Origin: Vandiemenella viatica | Taxonomy: Eukaryota > Arthropoda > Insecta > Orthoptera > Morabidae | Assembly (NCBI GenBank): GCA_031002005.1 | Contig: CM061919.1 | Coordinates: 174,265,121-174,329,120, forward strand | Direction: 5' to 3' | DNA length: 64,000 nucleotides | Part shown: in pieces, positions 35,271-46,194 of the stretch | Layout: every line of letters begins with the position of its first letter | Position numbering within the stretch: the first letter of the stretch is position 1 | Translations under genes and position numbers: made by a program | The notes under the pieces: model-generated | What the model was told of the DNA's origin: nothing | What the model saw: the letters and a program-made list of their open reading frames with translations, nothing else | Databases searched by the model: none

Positions 35271-36411
35271 TGATTTAACTAACTATATTCTTTAACAAGG
35301 CGAGCTGCAACATCAAGATTTCGCTTCTCTTAATTAGTGAGTCTAGCTAGTTAATATCTCTGAAGGTAAGCTCTTACTGCACACATTGAAACTGGGCTGT
35401 CTAGCAAAGTATTGCCACCGTACTATTACAAAGAGATGTTTTAGTCAATTTTTCCTAGAAAACTACGTCCATTTATTTACGAATTTAATGGATTACTAAA
35501 TAAATTTCTTTTCATTAAATTGAACGTAAACGCTTCCTCTAAATGACCGAACATGGTTGCACCTAAAAGTTGAACACAAACTAAGAGTTGTTATCATTTT
35601 AATTTTTTTTATGTATATTCGTTTGGGCGAAATAAGACCACGTTAAGCATTCGTTTGGCTTGAACTTGCTTTGGATGGGAACTTAAATTTTTTATTTGTT
35701 TTTAATTTAATTTTGCCAGAGAGTATGCTCCTTTGACAATTTTCCTACACAGGAACCTTCCAATTTCATGATTTTTTATATCTTATATTTTTTGGGTGCA
35801 ATTCTATCATCGATATAAATGTACCGTGATGCGGCTGCTCTAGGCACAATAGTGCATGCGTGAATAGTATCCATTGCTACACTAACGCAGCAAAGCTCAG
35901 ATGATTTAAATGCTGGTAGTCACTAGTTGCAGCAGCTTTTACACAGAAAACAACCTTCCACCACGTACAGGAGACATTTAGCTTCAATTTGAGAAATAAA
36001 ATTTATGCATTGATTCATTAATCGATATTTTTCAGAAAAATTGTTTAAAATATCTCTAATTAAGTGTATGTGTTGCAAGATTTTACTACGCAACACGGTC
36101 CAAATGCATGGCCCTATAAATAATATTCCATTAAAATCGCATTTGAATAAACTTGTAAGCCACTATCTGTCACCCACGATTTGGATGCGTGTACTTTTAT
36201 TGCTAGAATTTGATATAGAAAGTTGGAAGTTACGTTAAACATGTCCCAAAATGCACGAAGACGGAATGATATGACGGGAAGTGATCGCTATACTATTCAA
36301 CCAGTTATTTATTTATCTTATGGCCAAGACACATATTAAATAATACAATGTAACATTAAATTATAATTAAAATTCAAAATCAATATGGTGCAGTCACTGT
36401 AGAGCTTCATT
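35271..36411. other. No recognisable feature
   Basis: AT-rich. The last 100 bases (36300-36411) are probably the 3' untranslated tail of the minus-strand retrotransposon fragment. Confidence 0.4.
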
Positions 36412-37164
36412 TTAAATATTAATAAAGTCTATCGGTGATCCCGTGAAGGCTCGAAGTGGGCAATCAAAGGTCACATGACGGATGGTTTGTTTTTCCTCAC
36501 ACCAGTCGCAATCTCTCATTCCCCATGTGTACAGAGCTGAAGCAGATCTGCCATGACTAGACTTAACTCTGTTAAGACCTGCCCATGTCCTGCGAGGAAG
36601 GTCGAGTCCCTTTAGTGACTATTAACTGTCAGACAGGGACTGCCATTCTGGTGGGTCTGAGGCTATCCACTTCAATTTCCATGTTTCTCTCCCGTTAAAA
36701 TTATCAGATGTAATCTGTTTTGCAATTTTTATGCTTTGACTGCTTGATTTAAGTCTCTGAAATTGATTTTCCATGTCGTCGTGAATGGGCAGATCCAAGT
36801 TATGACAGATCTTATTATATTGGACAATAAGGCGATTGTGTCGTCTTATCGTAGGCGGTTCGATGTTACACAAAACGTGTAGCCAGTACAGTGGAGTGGT
36901 CTTGATACATCCACTAATTATCCGCATGGTCTGGTTCAAAACTATGTCGATATTTTTGACGTGGGTGCTACTCATCCAGACAGATGAGCAGTACTCAGCT
37001 GCAGAATACACAAGGCTCAGTGCTGATGTGCGAAGTGTGGAGGCGGATGCTCCCCAGGAGGTGCCAGTTAACTTCTGCAGAATATTATTTCTGGTTCTTG
37101 GTTTTACTGCAAGGTATTCAACCATTGAATATGTCTCAAGAAGAGAACCTATTTGCAACATCAT
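36412..37164 (-). pseudogene. Non-LTR reverse transcriptase, C-terminal part
   Basis: Reading the minus strand from 37164 there is one frame of 180 codons ('RTRNNILQKLTGTSWG', 'LVYSAAEYCSSVWMSS', 'RIISGCIKTTPLYWLHVL') ending in two adjacent stops near 36619-36624. The same frame continues without a shift as 'LPRRTWAGLNRVKSSHG' and 'DWCEEKQTIRHVTFDCP' to a final stop at 36412. This is the post-polymerase part of an arthropod jockey/RTE-like ORF2, including its terminal Cys/His motif. It lacks the polymerase core (5' truncation) and is dead because of the tandem stops. Confidence 0.85.
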
Positions 37165-38799
37165 TAAAATAACAAGAAACTAAAAGAGAGAGAGGGGGTG
37201 TTAACCGTGGGAGACAACCTACCACAGTTCCTGCTTCTGATTTTTGTTAGTGGTTTAAAATTATATTATTTTCTTGGGGACATGTTATGTCAATATCTTT
37301 TTGTACAGAACGTTTTTCATTCTGGTTTACAGCTAGCTATTGGGTGTTTGAAACCCATGAGCTAGATATATATAGTTGCCCATAGAGAAAGCATGAATTT
37401 TCTAAGTGCACCCCTGTTAATATCAGTGTCTGTTTCTGGGCTTTATTAATAGTCATCAACTGATCACGTGCAGCGCGAATCAACATTTATACTATATAAT
37501 AAGTTTGTATATGGAATTTGTGAATAGAACACACTCAAACTGACTGCGAAATAATCAAAGCCTGACCAACCAATATAACACTAAAGAGACTTGCACACGC
37601 TATACATCTGTCTGTCACCATTCGGTTGGTTTTCAAAATTTAATATCAAAATATGTTATTCATCCCGAAAAATATATCCAATGTCCTTCCTAACGAAGTA
37701 TGTCCTTGTCAATCTTGTTCAAGATGGGTTTAGACAATTAGTCGTGTAAATGTAACAAAAGAGAGAGAGTTACTTTCACATTAATAATATTATTGTAGGC
37801 ATAGCGGGACCTCGTGCCATTTACACATTGATGACATCATGTTTATAGGTAGCTGTGATAGAGCCGCTCGACGGGTGACCTAATCGCTTAGGCGCAGCAG
37901 TTAGGCAGTGATCGCAGCCATCCTTGACAGTGACTGCAGACGGTTAGACTTTGTTGAGAGCGCGGTTAGCGGCCGGGCGGTTAGGTAAGGCTTGCGGAGG
38001 TAGCCTTGGCCGTGGCTAGCGGTGTTACGCAGTCGTGTGCTGAGCCGATCCGACTTGGCTCGTGGCTGCCCGGCAGTGACCGAGTTGTGGCGAGTCGAAG
38101 GCGTAGTAATTGCGCTTGGCATTCAAGGACGGCGGGCGCTGCAACCCGTAATGGATGTGTCTGCATTCATTACCTCATGCGTGGAGCTAAACGAACTTGT
38201 ATGTGGCAAGCGAAGTCATCATGTAGGGAGAACTGTAGGCAACTATTTACACAACCTGTTGTCGTAAATTTTAATTAAATATTCCTTGGAGTCTTCACGT
38301 TTTACTATTCCTAAAAATATGGTCGTAATTCATGATTATTGTTGGTCATTTCTTCTGCAGTTGCCTGTTAAAATAATAATTACGTTTGCTTATGACGGTG
38401 TTTTGTGAACACGGTAGTAAAAAAAAAAAAAAAATAACTGATTGGTACGAAATATTCACATCTGGCTCAGATCATGAACTTTTGCCCAGATATGATTTTC
38501 AATCTTACTTTTTGATTTTTAGCTCTAATTTTAGACCCTTTTGTATAAGAAATTTTACTTAAGAAGTAAGAAAGGAGATATTTATAAAAAGTGGAGTGTT
38601 CTGTGATTACGAACTTCAAGAGTGTTGTTTAACCATCACAGGGTTTTTAGAAATTTTGATTTGGAACTATGGTGCATACGGGAATGTGTTTCGCTAATTG
38701 ACTGCAAGAAATGTAAGCTGTGCGATTATGTATTCTCTGTGATTCTTTTTGTGTAGCATCTATCTCTGAGGTTGAAACTTCGGACTTTAACAGCATAAC
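37165..38799. other. No gene; CpG-rich island at about 37860-38230
   Basis: The interval 37860-38230 is much richer in C+G and CpG than its surroundings and has overlapping short ORFs on both strands without family resemblance. It could be a promoter or the 5' end of an unrecognised repeat. Flanking sequence is AT-rich. Confidence 0.4.
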
Positions 38800-38801
38800 T
38801 A

Positions 38802-40135
38802 CGAGGCGTATTCCAAAAGTAAGGTCCTGGGTACAAGATGTCACAGATGATAGGCCTGAATGACGTTTCCCACCTGCAGCGCCATCTACCAACTCCTGGT
38901 AAATATGCAGTATTGTTGGCGTGCCGCATTAGCCGTATATCTATTGTTGAGAGCAGTTCGAAATGGCCGCGACAATCGTAGCTCCCGCCAGTTGTGAAGT
39001 GCGCGGTGTGATTAGATTTTTGTTGGCAAAAGGATCGTCAGCTGCGGACATCCATCGCGAATTGTGTGTAGTGTATGGACCAAACATAATGAGTGAGAAA
39101 CAAGTTCGACACTGGTGTCGAGAATTTCAAAGTGGTCGCACAGATGTGCACGATCAACAGCGGAGTGGCAGGCCCAGTATTCGGACCGACGACATCGTCG
39201 AGCAAGTTAACCAAAAACTGCGAAGTGATCGGCGTTTGACGATTAGTGGTCTGGCTATGGAATTCCCAAATGTTGCTAGAACCTCAATTTACAGGATTGT
39301 CACTGAAGAGCTTGGATATCTGAAGCTTTGTGCGCGGTGGGTGCCAAAACTGCTCACCGCTCAGCACAAAGAGCAACGAATGCATAGCGCACGACAATTT
39401 TTGGAGCGCTATAGACAAGATGGAGACAGTTTGTTTTCCCAAATTGTTACGGGAGACGAGACGTGGATAGCGTACACCAACGCAGAATCAAAACAACAAT
39501 CAATGCAGTGGCGCCATTCCGGTTCACCCAAACCAAAAAAGTGTAAGCAATCGCCGTACACGAATCGCAAAATGATGGCTTCCGTGTTTTGGGACGAAAA
39601 GGGCGTCCTTTTGATCGAATTCATGGACCGTGGGACAACCATTACAGCTGACGTGTACTGTGCAACGCTCACCAAACTGAGACGTGCCATCCAAAATCGA
39701 CGCCGCGGGAAACTGTCGTCTGGCATCATCCTCCTGCACGACAACGCACGCCCGCATACCGCTTCCAAAACCAAAGAGAAGATTCAAGAGTTTCGTTGGG
39801 AAATCCTAGACCACCCTGCTTACAGTCCAGATCTTGCACCAAGCGACTATTTTCTCTTCCTGCATTTGAAACGGTGGCTTGGTGGACAACGATTTCAAAC
39901 CGATGAAGAACTCAAGACGGGCGTTACCAATTGGTTCAGGTCCCAGGCGGCAGACTTTTATGCCGAGGGGTTAAAGAAACTGGTAAAGCGTTACAGAAAG
40001 TGTATAGATATGAACGGCGATTATGTGGAAAAGTGAACTAGATTTGTAGTTACATACTGACGTTAATAAAAACCTTGTATCCTGAACGATGTTTTTATTA
40101 TGATCAAACGGACCTTACTTTTGGAATACGCCTCG
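38802..40135 (+). mobile_element. Apparently intact mariner element
   Basis: The inverted repeats at 38802-38827 and 40110-40135 are identical over 26 bases by eye ('CGAGGCGTATTCCAAAAG...'). TA flanks both ends (38800-38801 and 40136-40137). Length is 1334 bp. The element contains one uninterrupted transposase gene and an AATAAA at 40065 after the stop. Untouched termini plus an open frame indicate a recent insertion. Confidence 0.97.
38963..40036 (+). CDS. Mariner transposase, full length
   Basis: The 357-residue enzyme excises and reinserts its own element at TA dinucleotides and would act in the nucleus. Residues about 10-65 form the first helix-turn-helix ('GVIRFLLAKGSSAADIHREL', 'VRHWCREFQSGR') and about 80-115 the second ('IVTEELGYLKLCARWVPKLL' closes it, covering the WVPHEL position). 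Catalytic aspartates lie in 'VTGDETWIAY', 'LLHDNARPHT' and 'SPDLAPSDYFLF'. I count 34 residues between the second and third, the mariner D,D34D signature. YSPDLAPSD is canonical. It ends 'CIDMNGDYVEK'. The ATG at 38963 leaves a 161-base 5' leader from the element start. There are no stops, frameshifts or missing key residues, so it is the best candidate for a functional protein in the window. Insect annotation pipelines often label such genes SETMAR-like. Confidence 0.96.
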   Translation: MAATIVAPASCEVRGVIRFLLAKGSSAADIHRELCVVYGPNIMSEKQVRHWCREFQSGRTDVHDQQRSGRPSIRTDDIVEQVNQKLRSDRRLTISGLAMEFPNVARTSIYRIVTEELGYLKLCARWVPKLLTAQHKEQRMHSARQFLERYRQDGDSLFSQIVTGDETWIAYTNAESKQQSMQWRHSGSPKPKKCKQSPYTNRKMMASVFWDEKGVLLIEFMDRGTTITADVYCATLTKLRRAIQNRRRGKLSSGIILLHDNARPHTASKTKEKIQEFRWEILDHPAYSPDLAPSDYFLFLHLKRWLGGQRFQTDEELKTGVTNWFRSQAADFYAEGLKKLVKRYRKCIDMNGDYVEK

Positions 40136-40181
40136 TATATATGATTAATGAAAACCAACCAAAACTAGTAATCAGAAACTG

Positions 40182-40402
40182 AGAGTGGGGAGTGGGCAGT
40201 AACAGTCTGGCCTCACATTCGGTAGAACGCAGGTTCATATCCCCATGCGACCATCCAGATTTCGGTATTCCTTGGTTTTCCGAAATCGTTCTAGGCTGGT
40301 TTCTTCAAAAGCCCGTAGCCAAATTCGTTCCCGTTCCTTGCCCCCATGCTATCCTGCATCTAATGACCTATACGATAACCAGACGTAAAACCATTAAAAA
40401 AA
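40182..40402 (+). repeat. SINE copy, plus strand, diverged
   Basis: Head 'GAGTGGGCAGTAACAGTCTGG', decayed B box 'GGTTCATATCCCC', and 'GGTATTCCTTGGTTTTCC' replacing the usual middle. The tail is 'ACCAGACGTAAAACCATTAA'. It starts about 45 bases after the mariner end. Confidence 0.85.
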
Positions 40403-41098
40403 TTAAAAAGGAATCTCAAATTGCCGATACTGTGTCGCCGGAGTATTAACCTTCTGTATATGTGTGTGTGTGTTTTTTTTTTCTTTCCCCAGAGGCAACA
40501 GAGATGGTGCAAATAATCTCGAAGCTTATATGTTGTTGCTGAAATATTATTGACGATATACCACCTCGAGAAAAATCGTCAATATTATTTTTTGAAGTTT
40601 CACACTAATTGTATTAATTTCAGTATTTTTGGAAGAAAAATATTTTGGTAATTTAACGGAGGTTTTAAACTGGACTAAAATGTTAATTTTAGTGGCGAGC
40701 CGGATAAAAATCTGACGAACGCAATTTATGATTTCCTGATCACAGTAACTGACATTATAATGATCTGGCTGCTTTTAAGTTTTATATCCAATGTTTTTGA
40801 CATATGGTTTTAAGTTACTGAGCTTGCCTACTAATCTTCGGCAGTTTTCCAGGTCTAATGACTACGTGGAGATAGTGGACACGAGGAGTCAAATTTGCGC
40901 TCTGTCGCACATTTCTTACTAATACCGGTTTTCAGTAAACACCTACACGAGTGCGTGTCAACTAATTGCCTCAAAAGTTACATGTCACAATAACAGAAAA
41001 AGTATTGGCACAATACTAACACAGTTTTCACCCACCATTATGCCATAGGTTAGATCGCTCTAATAACCACAGAGAAGTCGACAGAACAGTAATTGTCA
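40403..41098. other. No recognisable gene; short (GT)n at 40460
   Basis: AT-rich spacer. No coding or shared-repeat signal. Confidence 0.4.
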
Positions 41099-41099
41099 T

Positions 41100-41271
41100 T
41101 ACAAGTAATGCTCTCGGGTGACTAGCCGAGTTATAGAAGTGTTATAATAATCACACAAGATTTCGGCACTCTGAACCGGAAGATGGCGCCAACGATTCAG
41201 AGTGCCGAAATATTGTGTGATTATTATAACACTTCTATAACTCGGCTAGTCACCCGAGAGCATTACTTGTA
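41100..41271. mobile_element. 172-bp perfect-stem foldback (MITE-like)
   Basis: Two arms of about 75 bases (from 41100 and up to 41271) are inverse copies with a single mismatch by eye (CAAGATTT against CAATATTT). They are separated by about 25 bases containing 'GGAAGATGGCGCCAACG'. The sequence would form an almost complete hairpin. ATTGTCA occurs just outside the left end (41092-41098) and at the right end (41271-41277), a possible 7-bp target duplication. It is non-coding. Confidence 0.85.
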
Positions 41272-41978
41272 TTGTCAACGCCGAGAAAGACTTCGTAATT
41301 ATATAGTAATTGTCATATTGAAATGACTACTCGGAATTAGAATCACGGGAATCGAATTTGTGGTTTCCGTTGGCAGTGATGTACTGGGCGTTCAAGAACA
41401 ATCAAATTAGAGACAACATGCGTTACGTAAAAGAGGCGCTGTAGGGGGTGGCGTGTTTATGTTAACAGTATAAGGAGTGAGCTGACGGTATCAGTAATTT
41501 TGATTCACAGTGTAATAAGATGAAATATCGAATCGGATTTGACCGTAGTCAAATGCTTGACTCCCGACGAGCGGTTACGCCATTTTGGAAGTCATGCTGG
41601 CACTGTGATTTTAACGCGCCAATCTAATGATGGTGTACCGGAGGTACACCGATTCCAGTAAATTTATCTCAAATTCCGTTGGCTACAGCGTGTGAATAAG
41701 CAGGTTAATCCGGCTAATTTGCATTGTGACAGCTGACTGACCGGCCAAAGTGCAACGTAGTAGAGCGAGCAATAGTTGCTCATGCATTATTGAGCAGCTT
41801 TTGGCGAAGTCTTTTTCATGTGACGTTTCCTTCAAACATTATAACGACTTTGCTTTTTTGGTCTGTCTTTACTACTGCACATAAAGGGTGCTATTCACTG
41901 ATCTAAGTGGTTGTAGATCAAATTTAGGATGGGATGCCATAGTTGTCATTAGTTTCGTCAACATCTCAATGATCGATG
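41272..41978. other. No recognisable gene
   Basis: Moderate GC. Parts may belong to the Tc1-like remnant that is recognisable from 43150, but I could not align its N-terminal region. Confidence 0.35.
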
Positions 41979-42960
41979 TTAGCTTGCTGCCCCACTGCGT
42001 TTCTGTTGAGCCATGGTCATAGTAGTGATGTTCACTGGGCTGGATGATCGGCCTTTATACTTGGCGCTTGGGGCTGGGTTCCTTATATCTTGATGAGGCT
42101 GGACGTAGACTGTGGACAGTTCATTCACGCCGTTCGTTGCAGCTGTAGTGACATACTTGGCGGTCTGACGACAATTTGCGTGTAATGGTGCTCCATTGCT
42201 GGTTTCACCAACAGCTGGGTCATCATGAACGGTGGCTTTAGTTGGCTCGATGCGGCGTTGTGTCGCTTGGCTCCATTCTGCATTGCGCTGGACACCAACG
42301 ATAACATGCTGCATGTTGAACTCCACAGCTGCAGCAAGTTGGCTGGTCCCCTTGTCGGGGGGCAGTCCATAGGTAGGTGGTCTTCTCCGCAGCGAACGCA
42401 GCTCAAATTGCTTGTGCACTGCCGCGCGTAGTGATTAAATTTTTGGCATTTCTAACACTGTACAATTCTTGACGTTCTTGGCTTGATGGTTGAGGGAGAT
42501 TTAGTTTTGCAGGAAGAAGTTTCTTATAAGGACATTCCCCTCTTGAATCTGTGCTGTAACTGCCAATCAGATAGGTGGTTGGTGATGACTTTCAGCCCGT
42601 CTGCTACAGGACATGCGAACAGCGGCAACGCCATACAGCACTGCAGCAGGCCTAGCAGGCAGACGTAGTTGTTGGTAAGTGCGAGGATGGGCGAAACTGG
42701 CACCTTTTCAGTGATGGACATCTGGACTTCCATCGGATCAGGGGACATCGGAGATTCTTCAGAATGAACTGGCAGTTCTGAATCTTCCTTGGGATGCTGG
42801 AGTGCTGCAGTAGAGACTTCACCAAGTTGAGATGGGCTGATTTCCGACGTTGCATGTGTCGTTGTCGATGATAAGATTTGCGGTCGATCTTCTTGAATTT
42901 ACCTATGACGCGAATCAAATTGCGACAAGACATGACCCCGGCTACCACTGGTTCCAATGC
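41979..42960 (-). pseudogene. Jockey-like retrotransposon ORF1 (zinc-knuckle protein), broken
   Basis: On the minus strand near 42460-42310 the translation shows 'CQKFNHYARQC', 'CVRCGEDHLPMDC' and, one frame over, 'CCSCGVQHAACYRWCP'. These are three consecutive CCHC-type knuckles in the order found in jockey-clade ORF1, which bind the element's RNA. Frameshifts separate the second and third knuckles, and stops interrupt the N-terminal part (42490-42960). The C-terminal part (ORF 41979-42419 in the wrong frame for the knuckles) is not recognisable. No matching ORF2 follows on the minus strand, so this is an isolated fragment. Confidence 0.75.
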
Positions 42961-43149
42961 CGACCAGTCACCGTGAAAGCAGTACTCGATGGCTCAATAT
43001 GAGGCGAAAAAAGACACTGAAAGTGCAACTATCACTGGGTAATTTAACGCTAACGCACAACGTGTAAGCAGCCATACAATTTCTCAACCCACCTCACTAT
43101 GGGTACAGAAACCATAGTTCCATTAGGATACTTCTGCTTACCTGAAATC

Positions 43150-43650
43150 ATATGCTACAAAGGTTATCATGAGCCACAGGATCCTAGAAAGGTGGAAAAA
43201 TGTTTCCTGGACTGATGAGTCGAAATTCACACTCGTACATGTGCGAGACTAGCGCAGACACTATAAAACGATGAAACCATCTTTCGAGCATAGTAGAATT
43301 CTCGGTGGGGACTGTTTTTGTGAACTTCAAAATGGGATCCCTGGTACTGTTGACTTCGTACCTTACAGTTTAGCTTTACAGGATATCCTTCTCTAAAATG
43401 TACTCCCCTTTCTTGGTTTGCAAGATACCACTGGAGACGTTTTCTTTCAACAACACAATGCTGTCGATTTGTATCCGGACGGTTGAATTAACTTGCTTCC
43501 ATGTCTAGCAATGGTACTGAACATATCTTGGACGCCATTGAAGGAGATATTAAACCCTTTGACTCCCTCGATCAATCTTCGTTTATTTTCGAGTCAATGT
43601 CTAGACGAATCGTTAATATCATCAGTGCGAAATGTGACGCTACATGATGC
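43150..43650 (+). pseudogene. Tc1-like transposase remnant
   Basis: Motif order is preserved despite stops. 'WTDESKFTLVHV' (near 43208) holds the first catalytic aspartate. 'GGDCFCELQNGIPGTVDFV' follows. 'FFQQHNAVDLYPDG' (near 43447) corresponds to QQDNDPKH with the aspartate lost. Then comes 'MVLNISWTPLKEIL', corresponding to the DLNPIE..W region. It is dead and has no visible terminal repeats. Confidence 0.7.
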
Positions 43651-43689
43651 TAAGTAGATGTCTCTAGTTCAGTTGCTATTCAGCATGTA

Positions 43690-45220
43690 CAGGGCGTTCG
43701 CCGGGAAACGCAACCCTCCCAGTCTGTTGCCGTCGGCAACTTGCTCGGTCAGCGTCGCCAGCGGTTCCCGTCACACGGCACCGTGAATCACCGCACTGTT
43801 TAACACCTCCGCTGCCCCAACAGTGCAGTGGCACAGTATAATGGGACCCTTACATGATTAAGAACGGTTTCTTTGCATTGTAGCTAGTTTGTGACTTCAG
43901 TCTCTTATTAATCAGTGTTAAACGTTTCTTTGCGGTTTGGCTGGTTTAGGGCTTCATACTCTTACTAATCTGTACCGTGTTTGAGTGTGAGTAAAATTAT
44001 GGTACGTTACAGTTTGCAACAAAGAATATTTCTCTACGATACATATGTGAAGAAGAAGTCGTTTAAAAGTGTCGCAGTAAATTTCGTCGCGAATATCCTG
44101 GCGCTTTACTGCCAGCTAAATCAACAATTCTGCGTCTGGTTAAAAAAGTAAGAGAAACGGGTTCATATTTTAACAAAAAGAGACTGTCGGTCAACCGTAT
44201 TCTCACAGAGGAGAAAATTGACGATATCGCTTTTCGACTAGAACAGTCACCCAAAAAATCATTAAGTCAGTTAGGGCAGCAGGCAGGCGTATCTAAGACG
44301 TCAGCTTGGAAAGTAACAAAGCTAGTTCACTTAAAGCCGTACAAAACAATTGTGGTGCATAAAATTACAGAAATAGACCAGGGGCCTAGGATTAGATTTT
44401 GCAACTGGTACCTGCAGGGTGTCCACGATGGCACTGTTGATCCGCAACTGACGTTTTTCTCTGATGAGGCCTGGTTTCATCTGAGTGGTTATGTTAACGC
44501 TCAAAACAGTCGACACTGGAGTTCAGAAAAACCAAATACTCTACTCCAACTGCCATTGCATGACTTAAAAGTGGGTGTTTGGTGTGCGATTAGTGCTTCG
44601 AGAATCATAGGTCCAATTTTCTTCCGTGAAACTCTTACTTCCGCAAGATATATCGAAAATATTGTGAAACCGTTTTTCGAGAAACTTACTGAAGAAGAAA
44701 AATTGTACGGCTATTTTCAACAGGATGGGGCGACAGCTCACACCGCTAGAAATTCGCTTGCTGCACTTGACGAAGTGTTTTATGATCGTGTAATCAGCCG
44801 TGGGTTGTGGCCCGCCAGATCACCGGATTTAAACCCTTGTGACTTCTACCTTTGGGGTAAACTTAAGGGTAAGGTGTACGAAGGAAATCCTCACACATTG
44901 GAAGAACTTGAGGAAAAAATCTATCAAGTAATAATGTCCATTGACAAAGGTGAAATCCAGCGTGTGTCTCGAAATATGTTCAGAAGATGTGAAATGTGCA
45001 TTACACAAGAGGGTCAACACTTCCAGCATCTTTTATAAGGTAAGCTAATGAATTACGACACATTTAAATGCTTAGCACATACAAGTTTATGAAGCGTAAT
45101 TATTGTGAAATAGTCCGCGGCCGACGGTCGAACAATGCCGGAAGCTGACCGCTCGCTCGCCGGGAGCAGTTTCTTCCTTGTAGCGCTAACAGTGGGTTGC
45201 GTTTCCCGGCGAACGCCCTG
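43690..45220 (+). mobile_element. Tc1/mariner-superfamily element with identical 27-bp termini
   Basis: 43690-43716 ('CAGGGCGTTCGCCGGGAAAC...') and 45194-45220 are perfect inverse copies by eye. Less exact similarity continues inward past GCCGTCGGC. TA flanks both ends (43688-43689 and 45221-45222). The element is 1531 bp with a single transposase gene. Clean ends and only one coding lesion mark it as young. Confidence 0.95.
43999..45038 (+). pseudogene. Transposase with a single frameshift (D,D...D type)
   Basis: From the ATG at 43999 the frame reads MVRYSLQQRIFLYDTYVKKK, and around 44069-44073 one base appears to be missing. Reading on in the other frame gives 'KFRREYPGALLPAKSTIL', 'NRILTEEKIDDIAFRLEQSP' and the open 228-codon part (44352-45038). 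Catalytic residues lie in 'TFFSDEAWFHLSGY', 'GYFQQDGATAHTAR' and 'WPARSPDLNPCDFYLWG'. I count 38 residues between the second and third aspartate, longer than the 34 of classical mariners, so it belongs to another branch of the superfamily. It ends 'CITQEGQHFQHLL'. Apart from the frameshift I see no lesion. I describe the break only and do not reconstruct a product. Confidence 0.92.
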
Positions 45221-45222
45221 TA

Positions 45223-46194
45223 TAAGTGGAGTCTTCATCTAGTGAAATTCAATTGAATTGCCAGTGCGCTCGATACCTAAATTTTTCCGTAATCCGTAAC
45301 ATCCTTTCGTAAAACCGTCTAGTAAAAGAAAGAGGTGATACCTGGGAAGAATAAAGTCATGTTAATCTCTTCAGAATGCAGGATATACTTTTATGCCTTT
45401 CCAGTTGGTGTAATTCGATAATTTTGTATTATTCCGCTAAGAAGGGAGTCAAACTTGTATTGCTAATGCACATTTTCACAAAGCTCTACCGTTTCGTTAC
45501 CTTCTCAATCTGCCACGAAATGAATTGTATAGAGGTACGTGTCCTCTGAACACAAAACTACAGGAGAGTGGTGTGATTTAGTACCATATTTCCTCAGTAC
45601 TGAGGAAATATGATGTATGGGAGTCTAGACAGTTTAGCTTTGATTTCTTGAAATGGACTTTAATCTTTCTACATTTTGTGTTGATGTTCTTTGAGGGCAT
45701 TTACGTAACTGTTCTGTTGATTGTAGATGCTGTATACGGATGTGTAACCTGTTAACTGTAGACATGCCCTCAAAGTATTAAGTCGCCAGAACAAACGGGA
45801 ATGCTATCTTTAAATGAACACTGAAAATTGTATTTTGTACGATAGCTGGTTATTCGCTTATTTCTTGTGTGATTTTTGCGGTGTAAGTTTGGTACCATCC
45901 AATCATTCACCTTGATGATTGCGTAAAATTTCCGAAAAATCCTAAACAGGTCGACATTTAAATCAGGCCAGAGGTTTGAATGTAGTCTGTTGTCCGTCCT
46001 CTGGATCCGTATTGCGACGGTCTAACGCACAAGGCCTAAATGGCTTTCTAATCACTAAGTTTCTTTATGAGTTACACAGTAGTAGAGCGAAGAATATATG
46101 AAAATAAAAATTCCACCTTCTAATTTAGAAAAATAAATTTTGTTCAAAATTCAGCCAGAACACTCGCAGACTAATGCTTAAATAAGTTAATTGA
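45223..46194. other. No recognisable gene
   Basis: AT-rich. 'TTTCCTCAGTACTGAGGAAA' at 45590 is a short perfect palindrome. No coding signal. Confidence 0.4.

Noticed and set aside
36836..37183. Plus-strand ORF of 115 codons
   Set aside because: Antisense shadow of the minus-strand reverse-transcriptase fragment.
39409..39774. Minus-strand ORFs of 87-121 codons opposite the mariner transposase
   Set aside because: They are antisense shadows of the intact transposase and resemble no protein.
45590..45612. Short palindrome TTTCCTCAGTACTGAGGAAA
   Set aside because: Too short and isolated to call an operator or element end without further copies.
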